Below, one piece after another: positions 27,692-40,488 of a DNA stretch of 58,002 bases. Each line of letters opens with the position of its first letter. Positions within the stretch are counted from its first letter, which is position 1. A model generated the notes under the pieces. The model was not told where the DNA came from. It searched no databases and saw nothing but the letters and a program-made list of their open reading frames with translations. This stretch comes from Enterococcus durans NBRC 100479 = LMG 10746 (GTDB taxonomy: Bacteria > Bacillota > Bacilli > Lactobacillales > Enterococcaceae), in the NCBI RefSeq assembly GCF_001544215.1, contig NZ_BCQB01000015.1, positions 1 to 58,002 of the forward strand. The letters are read 5' to 3'. The position numbers and the translations under genes are program-made.

Positions 27692-28029
27692 AAATTCTCC
27701 CTCTCAGTCTCATTCATGATGCTAACAACATTATTTAAAAAGTTTTGAAGCTTCTTGATCTCAGTTTGCTCATGGTCAAGATAGTAAAAATTTTTTGTTC
27801 CCTCTTGCTTGAAATTCACAATCTTTGCATCTTTTAAAATTTTTAAATGATGTGAAATCGCAGGTCTAGATAAATTAATTTCTTCTTGTAATGAAGTCAC
27901 TTGTAGTCCCGCACAATCTTTTTCTTCAAGCAAGCGAATAATGATTGCTTGCCTTTTTTTATCACCAAGGGCAATTAAAAAATCGCTCAAATCATATAAC
28001 TCTTGTTTTAACAGCGAATAATCAACCAA
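27688..28029 (-). CDS. ArsR-family transcriptional regulator
   Basis: 113 residues of winged-helix repressor: LIALGDKKRQAIIIRLLEEK, then the recognition region LQEEINLSRPAISHHLKILK and the wing FKQEGTKNFYYL. The start is a TTG with AAGGAGAG six to seven bases upstream; longer frames run through the operator. The typical metal-binding Cys pair of the recognition helix is absent, so the signal may be an organic electrophile or redox change; one Cys (in EEKDCAGLQV) is present. It leads the operon with PfpI and epimerase genes and probably represses it through the perfect inverted repeat just upstream. Confidence 0.88.
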   Translation of the reverse strand: MVDYSLLKQELYDLSDFLIALGDKKRQAIIIRLLEEKDCAGLQVTSLQEEINLSRPAISHHLKILKDAKIVNFKQEGTKNFYYLDHEQTEIKKLQNFLNNVVSIMNETERENL

Positions 28030-28041
28030 AATAATCTCTCC

Positions 28042-28094
28042 TTTAATGGTTCTAAAGTTTAAACCATTAAACCATATAAAAAAGATTATTTCAA
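28042..28094 (-). promoter_or_regulatory. Promoter and operator of the ArsR-PfpI-epimerase operon
   Basis: Minus-strand TTGAAA (28089-28094) and TTTAAT (28066-28071) with a 17-base spacer. A perfect 10-bp inverted repeat, TTTAATGGTT (28042-28051) and AACCATTAAA (28062-28071), covers the -10 box and start site, ideally placed for repression. A further ATGGTTTAATGG-type word adjoins it. Confidence 0.75.
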
Positions 28095-28257
28095 TAAAAT
28101 ACACTCGAACCCTTGGAAATAAGCTAAATGAACAACATGAAGTGAAAAACAACCTGATCAAGATCATAAAAAGATTCCCATTCAGCTTTAGGACTTTTCG
28201 TCACCATGGAAAGAAAATACTGATCCAGTAAAACCTTGGGGAAATTATTTGATCATA

Positions 28258-28302
28258 CAAAAAAAGTGGAGGACAAAACTAAAAATCAGTTTTGTCCCAC
28301 AC
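28258..28302 (-). terminator. Terminator after the second arsR gene
   Basis: Minus-strand GTGTGGGACAAAACT, loop GATTTTT, AGTTTTGTCC-CCAC complement, then seven T. The words GGGACAAAACTAAAAATCAG also occur in repeat copy A, so this terminator is related to the repeat family. Confidence 0.82.
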
Positions 28303-28367
28303 TTCCAAGTGATTTGACTACCACACTATTTGGCTTAGAGCCAAACAAATGTGAAAATCACCTATTT

Positions 28368-28661
28368 TTACTGATGTTCAACGTGTTTCAATGTTTGTTC
28401 CAAAATATCTAATACGTGGAAGTCATCTAAGCTGTACAAGATTGCTTTTCCTTCACGATGTGATTTAACGACATGATTTTCTCTTAACAAACGTAACTGA
28501 TGGGAAACAGCTGACTGCTCCATTTCAACTGCTTGGCTGATTGCTGTGACGTTTTGTTCACCATCTTTTAAATAGATCAAGATTTTTAATCTGGTTGGAT
28601 CACTTAATACTTTAAACAACTGACTGACTTTTTCTACTTCGCTTTTCTGGTTGTCTGACAA
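28368..28661 (-). CDS. ArsR/SmtB-family regulator (CzrA-like)
   Basis: 97 residues: FKVLSDPTRLKILIYLKDGE, recognition helix MEQSAVSHQLRLLRENH, and a C-terminal helix HVLDILEQTLKHVEHQ with the D-x-H ... H-x-x-H spacing typical of alpha-5 zinc sites in CzrA/SmtB sensors. This makes a zinc- or cobalt-responsive repressor likely. The start is a TTG eight bases after GGAGG; an upstream ATG at 28676 lies within the ribosome site itself. It is immediately downstream of pgm on the same strand, yet no metal exporter lies next to it. Confidence 0.87.
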   Translation of the reverse strand: MSDNQKSEVEKVSQLFKVLSDPTRLKILIYLKDGEQNVTAISQAVEMEQSAVSHQLRLLRENHVVKSHREGKAILYSLDDFHVLDILEQTLKHVEHQ

Positions 28662-28730
28662 TCGGTTCACCTCCATCGAAAAAGACTGACTTCTAAAGTT
28701 TACCACTTTTTCTGTCAGTCTCAAGTCTTT

Positions 28731-30458
28731 TTATTCTTCTGTCATTTCTTTGATCGTTGCTTCATACCGGTTGATTTTATTTTCAGCATCCTCGGCAGAT
28801 TCGCCTTTGACTCCGATATAAAACTTGATTTTCGGCTCTGTTCCTGAAGGTCGAATAGCGATCCAGCCATCTTCCTCCAATACGTATTTCAATACATCAG
28901 AAGGTGGTATCGTCAATTTCTCAACGTTGCCTTCAGTGTCTGTTTTTGTCAATTTTTTGAAATCTTCTGTTTGAAGGACCTTAGCACCGGCGAATTCAGT
29001 TGGTGCATTATCACGGAACTGTTTCATTAGCGCAGCGATCTTAGCTGACCCTTCTTGGCCACTCATGGTAACAGATATCGTTTTTTCCGCATAGTACCCA
29101 TATTTTTCGAAAATCGTTTGTAATCCATCATACAATGTTTTTCCTTGTTTTTTATAGAAAGCAGCAACTTCGGCTAATAGTAGCAATGCTTGGATCGCAT
29201 CTTTATCCCGCACAAATGGTTTCACTAAATAGCCATAGCTTTCCTCAAAACCGAACATGAAAGTTTGGGAATGATCTTCTTCAAATTGGTGGATTTTTTC
29301 TGCGATAAATTTGAAACCTGTTAAAACATTCAACATCTTTGCGCCATAGCTTTCTGCAATAGCTGCAGGTAATTCGCTAGAAACAATCGATTTAAGAACA
29401 GCAGCATTTTCAGGAAGTGTGCCGCGAGATTGATGTGCTTCTAGAATGTATTGAACCAACAATGCACCGATCTGGTTTCCTGTCAGTACCTTGTAAGTAC
29501 CGTCTGGCTGACGTACAGCCGCCCCTAAGCGGTCGGCATCTGGATCAGTAGCAATCAATAAATCTGCGTCTTCTTTTTCACCAAGACGCATCGCATATTC
29601 AAAAGCAGAATGTTCTTCTGGATTTGGTGATTTGACTGTCGTAAAGTCTGGGTCTGGGATTGCTTGCTCTGGTACTAATACAAATTGTTCAAAACCAGCT
29701 TGTTTCAATGCTCTTTCTCCAAGCATCTTACCTGTCCCATGTAATGGGGTGTACACTAATTTCAAATCTTTCCCCATTGTTTCGACTAACTCTTGATCGA
29801 TCGTTACAGCTTTGATTTCTTCAAGATAAGCATGATCCACTTCTTCCCCGATAATCGTGATCAAATCACTTGCCTTTGCTTTTTCGTCTTCCAGTACTTC
29901 TACTTTCAATGGATTGCTTACTTCACGAACATATTTTGTCAATGCGTCCGCGTCAGCTGGCGGCATTTGCCCACCATCTTCTCCATATACTTTATAACCA
30001 TTATAAGCGGCAGGGTTATGTGAAGCTGTCACCATGATACCCGCAAACGTATTCAAATGACGGACCGCAAAAGATAACTCGGGTGTTGGTCGTAAACTTT
30101 CAAAAACAAAAGATGGAATATCGTGTTGTGCCAACGTTTTTGCAGCTTCCATTGCAAATTCTGGTGATTGATGACGTGAATCATACGCAATTGCTACCCC
30201 ACGTTTTTTTATTTCTGTTCCTTGTGTATCCATGAAACGTGCAAGCCCTTCTGTAGCTTGTCTGACCGTATAGATGTTCATTCGATTGATTCCAGGACCT
30301 AAGATTCCTCGCATGCCAGCTGTCCCGAATTCTAATGGTGCATAAAAAGCATCTTCCAATTTTTCAGGATCTTGACGCAGATCATTTAATTGTTGTTTTA
30401 AATTTTCTTCTAAATTTTCTTCATTTGCCCATTGCTCGTATACTTGTTCCCAAGACAT
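28731..30458 (-). CDS. pgm: Phosphoglucomutase/phosphomannomutase
   Basis: 575 residues of the alpha-D-phosphohexomutase family: active-site serine loop TASHNPAAYNGYK, metal loop DPDADRLG, sugar loop GFEESYGYL, and phosphate-binding RPSGTEPKIKFYIG. It interconverts glucose 1-phosphate and glucose 6-phosphate, feeding UDP-glucose and cell-wall polymers. Length matches the Firmicutes PgcA-type enzymes. Its start has an AGAGGTG site. Downstream arsR begins 70 bases later and may be read from the same transcript. Confidence 0.96.
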   Translation of the reverse strand: MSWEQVYEQWANEENLEENLKQQLNDLRQDPEKLEDAFYAPLEFGTAGMRGILGPGINRMNIYTVRQATEGLARFMDTQGTEIKKRGVAIAYDSRHQSPEFAMEAAKTLAQHDIPSFVFESLRPTPELSFAVRHLNTFAGIMVTASHNPAAYNGYKVYGEDGGQMPPADADALTKYVREVSNPLKVEVLEDEKAKASDLITIIGEEVDHAYLEEIKAVTIDQELVETMGKDLKLVYTPLHGTGKMLGERALKQAGFEQFVLVPEQAIPDPDFTTVKSPNPEEHSAFEYAMRLGEKEDADLLIATDPDADRLGAAVRQPDGTYKVLTGNQIGALLVQYILEAHQSRGTLPENAAVLKSIVSSELPAAIAESYGAKMLNVLTGFKFIAEKIHQFEEDHSQTFMFGFEESYGYLVKPFVRDKDAIQALLLLAEVAAFYKKQGKTLYDGLQTIFEKYGYYAEKTISVTMSGQEGSAKIAALMKQFRDNAPTEFAGAKVLQTEDFKKLTKTDTEGNVEKLTIPPSDVLKYVLEEDGWIAIRPSGTEPKIKFYIGVKGESAEDAENKINRYEATIKEMTEE

Positions 30459-30763
30459 GAAGCTAACACCTCTTTCTAAAATATGTTCCTTCCTTAGTAT
30501 AGCATTCTCTTTTTATATAGAAAAGCGCATGACACGAAAACAATACCCTATTCTCAGACAAAACCACCGTTTTTTGTTTTGATACGATTAAAAGAAAAAC
30601 ACTCAAAAAGAGGTGTTCAAGCATTTTTTGGTAGTAACTATTTTTGAACTCAACTCTCATTATCCACCAGCAAATGCCATGGTGGAATCAAACGATTGTT
30701 TCTATGAACGTTCATAGCCCATAGGAATCAGTTAAAACACTCCTATTTTTTAACAATCTGGTT
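30459..30763. other. Intergenic region between nfsA end and pgm start
   Basis: No supported gene. It contains a perfect 16-base palindrome CTATGAACGTTCATAG (30702-30717) and a weak plus-strand hairpin, ATAGGA / TCCTAT followed by T6 (30721-30751). The palindrome could be a regulatory site or part of a terminator of nfsA; nothing further can be said. Confidence 0.4.
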
Positions 30764-31504
30764 CTATTTTTTTGCAAGACCTTGCTTGTTTAGATAGTCT
30801 TTCATTCCCATTCTAGACAATCGATGGAAACTGTTTACTGTGCCATCTCCCCACGTTTTATTACTAGAATTACCGATACGGTTAGTATAATATCGTCTTG
30901 TTGTTTCTTCATATTCATTGCTGATTTCATCTGTATCCTTGTTGTATTTGTCTATATGGTAGATACCCGCCATTGGAATCCTAGGTTTCAATTCATTTTT
31001 AGCTTTTGGATATCCTACAACTAATCCAAAAACGGGAAAAACATATTCTGGTAATTCTAACAGGTCAGATATTTCTACAATAGCATCGCGAATACCACCA
31101 ATATAACAAACTCCCAAGCCCATCGATTCTGCTGCAACAGTCATATTTTGTGCGGCTAAACTCGCATCGATCGCCCCTGCTAGAATAGCATCAACTCCTT
31201 CGAGCATTGGTTGGATATCAATATTCCTTTCTTGTGATAACTGATGTAATCTTTGCAGATCTGCACAAAAGACAAAGAAGTGACTACCTTCGGAAATAAA
31301 AGGCTGATTTCCAGCTAGTTCAGCAATCTTCCCTTTTAATTTATCATCCTCTATGCCAATAATCGTGTATGCTTGTAAAAAACTTGCAGAAGATGCGGAC
31401 TGAGCAGCCAGTATCAATTCTTTTACTTGGTCTTCATTAATTTTTTTATCCAAAAATTGTCTAACTGAAACATGTTTTTTTAATAATTCAGTGGTTTCAT
31501 TCAT
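30764..31504 (-). CDS. nfsA: Oxygen-insensitive NADPH nitroreductase (NfsA/FRP type)
   Basis: 246 residues of the FMN-dependent nitroreductase fold: HVSVRQFLDKKI near the N-terminus binds FMN phosphate; AAESMGLGVCYIGGIRD and FGLVVGYP are further signatures, and the extended C-terminus with TRRYYTNR is typical of the NfsA/FRP group using NADPH. It reduces nitro-aromatics, quinones or chromate in two-electron steps. The start is the ATG after AAGGGGAAA; the longer frame to 31687 runs through a repeat fragment. Confidence 0.9.
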   Translation of the reverse strand: MNETTELLKKHVSVRQFLDKKINEDQVKELILAAQSASSASFLQAYTIIGIEDDKLKGKIAELAGNQPFISEGSHFFVFCADLQRLHQLSQERNIDIQPMLEGVDAILAGAIDASLAAQNMTVAAESMGLGVCYIGGIRDAIVEISDLLELPEYVFPVFGLVVGYPKAKNELKPRIPMAGIYHIDKYNKDTDEISNEYEETTRRYYTNRIGNSSNKTWGDGTVNSFHRLSRMGMKDYLNKQGLAKK

Positions 31505-31624
31505 GTGAGATTTCCCCTTATCCTTTAAATTACGTCCTATATTACCATTTTTGTACTGATCACTCAAAAAAACATTTGGTCGAAAGATTCCACCTGTTTC
31601 TATGGTATAAATGTAGATATCAAA

Positions 31625-31672
31625 AGAAGTCGAGACAGAAATCGTTTCGATTTGAGAAATTGGAGAAAAAAA
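31625..31672. repeat. Fragment of the modular repeat outer box
   Basis: AGAAGTCGAGACAGAAATCG and GATTTGAGAAATTGGAGA match the first 40 bases of copy E and the inverted right part of copy A; the core is absent. ATCGTTT and AAACGAT inside can pair. The remainder of 31505-31904 contains only the hairpin described next. Confidence 0.7.
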
Positions 31673-31752
31673 ACGATGCCGGAACATTACTTCTTAAGAT
31701 AGTCATTTATCGATAAACTTCCTGTACAGACATATCTGTTTATCCCCACTAA

Positions 31753-31792
31753 AATGGACCACTCCCCGACAAATAGCCAGAGAGTGGTCCAA
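31753..31792 (-). terminator. Hairpin after trxB
   Basis: GGACCACTC and GAGTGGTCC form a 9-bp stem about 115 bases after the trxB stop. The T run after it on the minus strand is poor (ATTTTAG), so termination may be partial. Confidence 0.55.
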
Positions 31793-31904
31793 AATCTCGA
31801 TTATATCTATTTTTCATTCTTTTTATCTATTGTTGGAACCAATAATAGAAGTAGGAAATGACGCCTAAACGCCCACCTTTAGCAATTAACGCTATACTTT
31901 TTGC

Positions 31905-32834
31905 CTAGGCTTCAGTTGGTTCGCCTAATGATTCAAGATATTTATACACTTGTTGTCCAGCAATCCCACCATCTCCAACAGCTGTTGTGATTTGACGTAG
32001 GTCTTTTTCACGGACATCGCCGATTGCGAAGACACCTGGCATCGTTGTACGCATGTCTTGATCCGTTGGAATCCAGCCTGCTGCATTCGTCAATCCTGCT
32101 TTTTTGAATGGTTCAGTTAATGGATCAAGTCCCACATAGATGAAAACACCATCAGCCGCTAATTCGACTGTTTCATTTGTTTTGACATTGTGAGCTTTGA
32201 CTCCTGTGACGACCATATCATTCCCGATGATTTCATCAGTGATCGTATCCCAGACAAAAGAAATCTTTTCATTTGCAAAAGCTCGATCTTGAATGATTTT
32301 TTGTGCGCGCAACTCATCTCTACGGTGAACGATCACTACTTCGGAAGCAAATTGAGTAAGGTAGATTGCTTCTTCTACTGCTGAATCTCCTCCACCGATG
32401 ACCACTAAACGTTTGTTGCGGAAAAATGCACCATCACAAACTGCACAATAAGAAACGCCACGTCCAGCATATTCTTCTTCGCCTGGAACGCCTAATTTAC
32501 GGTGGATACATCCTGTAGCAATGATCACTGTTTTTGCTTCATAGCTTTTGTCTTCACAGATGACTTCTTTATAATCGCCATGGTCTTTGATATCTTGAAC
32601 GATACCATACACGTTTTCAGTGCCAAATCTTGACACTCCTTCATACATTTTATACGCTAAATCCGGTCCCATGATCGAATCGAAGCCTGGATAATTTTCT
32701 ACTTCAGCTGTATTGTTCATTTGTCCCCCAGGAGCACCTTGTTCGATCATAGCCACTGATAGATTTGAACGTGAAGCATACAATGCGGCAGTCATACCAG
32801 CAGGTCCCGCACCAATTACGATAACATCATACAT
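31905..32834 (-). CDS. trxB: Thioredoxin-disulfide reductase
   Basis: 309 residues of the low-molecular-weight type: FAD motif VIGAGPAGMTAA, redox-active CAVCDG (Cys130, Cys133), NADPH motif GGGDSAVEEA, and C-terminal GVFAIGDVREKDLRQITTAV. It transfers electrons from NADPH to thioredoxin. The ATG of MYDVIVIGAG follows GGAGG by nine bases; the longer frame to 32861 lacks a ribosome site. The promoter region upstream carries unusual repeated AAGTCTATT words. Confidence 0.97.
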   Translation of the reverse strand: MYDVIVIGAGPAGMTAALYASRSNLSVAMIEQGAPGGQMNNTAEVENYPGFDSIMGPDLAYKMYEGVSRFGTENVYGIVQDIKDHGDYKEVICEDKSYEAKTVIIATGCIHRKLGVPGEEEYAGRGVSYCAVCDGAFFRNKRLVVIGGGDSAVEEAIYLTQFASEVVIVHRRDELRAQKIIQDRAFANEKISFVWDTITDEIIGNDMVVTGVKAHNVKTNETVELAADGVFIYVGLDPLTEPFKKAGLTNAAGWIPTDQDMRTTMPGVFAIGDVREKDLRQITTAVGDGGIAGQQVYKYLESLGEPTEA

Positions 32835-32886
32835 ATGTACATTCCTCCATTTAGAAATCAAGTAAGCTTACTTTACAGCCTATACC

Positions 32887-32967
32887 AAAAAAAGTCTATT
32901 GTTCTGCTTACAATTTCGAATAGACTTATTATACTCGAAAATTCAGCTTAAAAACAATAGACTTTTT
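32887..32967 (-). promoter_or_regulatory. trxB promoter with overlapping 5'-terminal hairpin and terminator of the bglA operon
   Basis: Minus-strand TTGTTT (32952-32957) and TATAAT (32928-32933), 18 bases apart, form a plausible trxB promoter. AAGTCTATT occurs twice in direct order (around 32959-32967 and 32918-32926) and once inverted (32891-32899, followed by seven T). The inverted copy can pair with either direct copy: with the far one as the terminator of bglA, with the near one as a hairpin at the very 5' end of the trxB message. Confidence 0.6.
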
Positions 32968-32976
32968 AGACTATCT

Positions 32977-35801
<2,825 letters not shown>

Positions 35802-35832
35802 AGACTCACTCCTTCATTTTGTTTACAACTAT

Positions 35833-35861
35833 ATTATGTTTCTTGTAAAAAAATATCTCAA
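35833..35861 (-). promoter_or_regulatory. Promoter of the GH4-GH1 operon
   Basis: Minus-strand TTGAGA (35856-35861) and CATAAT (35833-35838) with 17 bases between, about 35 bases ahead of the GH4 start. Nearby TGTTTACAAC and TTGTAAACAAAA words resemble the palindrome over the rpiR promoter. Confidence 0.6.
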
Positions 35862-35951
35862 TAATTTGTCGCTTTTTTGAATATTGATTTACAGATATTC
35901 GTTTATATACAGATTTATTTGTAAAAATCCTGCAAACAAAGCTAGTAACAA

Positions 35952-35980
35952 TTGACACTACCTTGTACAACGTTTACAAT
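35952..35980 (+). promoter_or_regulatory. Promoter of rpiR with overlapping palindrome
   Basis: TTGACA (35952-35957) and TACAAT (35975-35980) with a 17-base spacer. TTGTACAACGTTTACAA (35963-35979) is a near-perfect palindrome (two asymmetric positions) over the spacer and -10 box. It resembles a relaxed cre site (TGTAAACGTT) and is also a candidate RpiR-type operator; both would give repression. Confidence 0.65.
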
Positions 35981-36022
35981 TCATTTACACAAAATTCTAA
36001 AAAACTGCAAAGGAGATGCAGC

Positions 36023-36919
36023 ATGTTATTACAGGAGAAAATAAAACAAACCTCTTTTTCACCATCTGAAACTGTTGTTATCGAATTTATTCAAACGCAT
36101 AAACATCAGCTAAATGAATTGACGATTCAACAAATTGCCAAAACATGTTACGTTCATCCTTCTACATTGATACGGATAGCAAAGAAACTCGGCTTTAGCG
36201 GGTGGGTGACTTTTAAAGAAGCTTTGGTTACAGAAACAGAATATCTTGAAGGCAATTTTCAAGAAGTCGATGCCAATCTTCCCTTTTTAGAAAACGAAGG
36301 GATCATGACGATTGCAAACAAAATTGCTTCTCTGGAACGGATGACGATTGAAGATACGTTATCTCTCCTCCATCACGATGAACTACAAAAAGCAAAACAG
36401 CTTTTATTGAGAGCAAAAAAAATCGTCCTTTTTTCCAGCAACTCCAACACATTGATTTCTCAAGACTTTATGCTAAAAATGAAACGGATCAGACACGATG
36501 TCACAATAGTCACAACTTTCGGGGAAACATACTACGAAGCCTATAACTGTACCCCTGACACCTGTGCAATCTTGATCTCTTATACTGGAGAAAATAAAAC
36601 GATCCTACGTACAGCAGCCATTTTACAGGAAATCCACGTTCCCATTTTGGCTCTAACCAGTATTGGAGATTCGACCCTTTCTTCTCTCAGTACAGCTGTA
36701 TTACGCATGACTACAAGAGAACGCTTATATTCAAAAATCAGTAACTTTACCATCAACACATCGATCTGTTATTTGCTAGATGTGTTATACGGATGTGTGT
36801 TTGCAGAAGATTATCAAAGAAATCTAGATCATCTGATTAAAATCGGTCAAAAAGTGGATAATCGGCCAATCAGTTCATCGATCATGGAAGAGCCCTCCAC
36901 TTATTTACGCAACTCTTAA
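36023..36919 (+). CDS. RpiR-family (HTH plus SIS) transcriptional regulator
   Basis: 298 residues: N-terminal RpiR helix-turn-helix (about 1-80, LTIQQIAKTCYVHPSTLIRI and KKLGFSGWVTFKEAL) and a C-terminal SIS domain (about 110-260, KKIVLFSSNSNTLI, AILISYTGENKTI). SIS domains bind sugar phosphates, here probably a 6-phospho-glucoside or Glc-6-P. The start is the ATG after AAAGGAG; the longer frame from 35963 overlaps its promoter. It is divergent from the GH4-GH1 operon, its likely target. Confidence 0.9.
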   Translation: MLLQEKIKQTSFSPSETVVIEFIQTHKHQLNELTIQQIAKTCYVHPSTLIRIAKKLGFSGWVTFKEALVTETEYLEGNFQEVDANLPFLENEGIMTIANKIASLERMTIEDTLSLLHHDELQKAKQLLLRAKKIVLFSSNSNTLISQDFMLKMKRIRHDVTIVTTFGETYYEAYNCTPDTCAILISYTGENKTILRTAAILQEIHVPILALTSIGDSTLSSLSTAVLRMTTRERLYSKISNFTINTSICYLLDVLYGCVFAEDYQRNLDHLIKIGQKVDNRPISSSIMEEPSTYLRNS

Positions 36920-36924
36920 TCGTA

Positions 36925-36972
36925 AGTGTGCTCCGTTTGTTCTTGCTTGCCAATGAATAAACGGAGCACACT
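36925..36972. terminator. Bidirectional terminator between rpiR and the beta-glucoside PTS gene
   Basis: A 14-bp perfect stem, AGTGTGCTCCGTTT and its complement, with a 20-base loop; the plus side continues CTTTCTTC. Both flanking genes converge here. Confidence 0.82.
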
Positions 36973-36983
36973 CTTTCTTCCAC

Positions 36984-39810
<2,827 letters not shown>

Positions 39811-39861
39811 GGCTTCTCCTTTCTATGAGACATACTCAATACTGGTTCAGAGCAAAAAGAA

Positions 39862-39933
39862 AAACCTAAAAAGTCTCCCCTCAAGATACAAGGTGACTCA
39901 TTAGGTTTAGCTTGCGTGATGAAATCACTATCC
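39862..39933 (-). promoter_or_regulatory. Ribonucleic antiterminator (RAT) and overlapping terminator, bglG leader
   Basis: The minus strand of 39904-39933 reads GGATAGTGATTTCATCACGC then AAGCTAAACC, closely matching the LicT/BglG RAT consensus (GGATTGTTACTG...GCAGGCAAAACC). The 3' end of the RAT is shared with a terminator: AAACCTAA (39901-39908) pairs with TTAGGTTT (39862-39869), with an inner stem and a T-rich tail. The two structures are mutually exclusive, the standard design for this control. Confidence 0.9.
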
Positions 39934-39952
39934 AAGTTATTTTGTTTTCTCT

Positions 39953-39989
39953 ATCTTAGCGAAAGCAGAAATAAATGTCAACGCTTTCT
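39953..39989 (-). promoter_or_regulatory. Promoter and cre-like CcpA site of the bglG-bglP operon
   Basis: Minus-strand TTGACA (39976-39981) and TAAGAT (39953-39958) with a 17-base spacer. AGAAAGCGTTGACA (39976-39989) matches the cre consensus TGWAANCGNTNWCA at 13 of 14 positions and overlaps the -35 box. ccpA itself lies in this window. Glucose repression of this operon is therefore likely. Confidence 0.8.
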
Positions 39990-39999
39990 TTTTTACGTG

Positions 40000-40068
40000 C
40001 TATAAAATTTCACTGAAAACCAAATAGCTGCCTGAAACGACGACAACGATCTGCATTACTATTTTCAT
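40000..40068 (-). CDS. Small hydrophobic ORF (22 residues)
   Basis: MKIVMQIVVVVSGSYLVFSE then IL and stop. It has a good ribosome site (GAAGGGAAG, about eight bases ahead) and one hydrophobic stretch, and follows the truncated ABC ATPase by 26 bases. It may be the stump of the permease that once followed the ATPase, or a short membrane peptide. No family is recognised. Confidence 0.35.
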   Translation of the reverse strand: MKIVMQIVVVVSGSYLVFSEIL

Positions 40069-40094
40069 TTTAATCTTCCCTTCTCTCTTTAAAA

Positions 40095-40358
40095 TCAAAG
40101 CATCATACACTTTGTTCCCAAGGTTGCTAACTCGGTATCATGCGTTACTACTATAACTAAACGTTCCTCAGCAACTAACTCTTGCAGAATACTGAAAATG
40201 ATTTTCTTGTTCGAATCATCTAACGAACCTGTGGACTCATCTGCCAGAACGATCCTTCCGTTCTTCAAAAATGTCCTAGCCAAAGCAATTCGCTGTTTTT
40301 CTCCTCCAGATAGTAAATATACAGGTGTTTTCAACCTCTTTTTTCGATTTTTACACAT
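40095..40358 (-). pseudogene. C-terminal remnant of an ABC transporter ATP-binding protein
   Basis: 87 residues containing the signature LLSGGEKQRIALARTFL, Walker B GRIVLADESTGSLDD and the switch VIVVTHDTELA. The Walker A half is missing, and no start with a ribosome site or matching upstream coding is seen, so it cannot bind ATP. The form (LADESTGSLDDSNKK) is like MacB/bacteriocin-immunity-type exporters. It lies between the beta-glucoside operon promoter and the intact ABC exporter, probably the residue of a deleted cluster. Confidence 0.75.
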
Positions 40359-40488
40359 TCGCTAGGTCGATGAAAAAACATGAGACCATGAATATTCACA
40401 GGTATCAAAAAAGAAAGAAAAAATGATTTTTGAGAAATCACTTCTTCTTTCTCTGAGTTAAAATACTTCTGTTGTAGTCTCTCGTGAG

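Noticed and set aside
30463-30660. 65-codon minus-strand ORF upstream of pgm
   Set aside because: Overlaps the pgm ribosome site and promoter area; no start signal and no recognisable protein.
40095-40358. ABC ATPase fragment as a functional gene
   Set aside because: Walker A and the first half of the domain are missing and no frame upstream supplies them.
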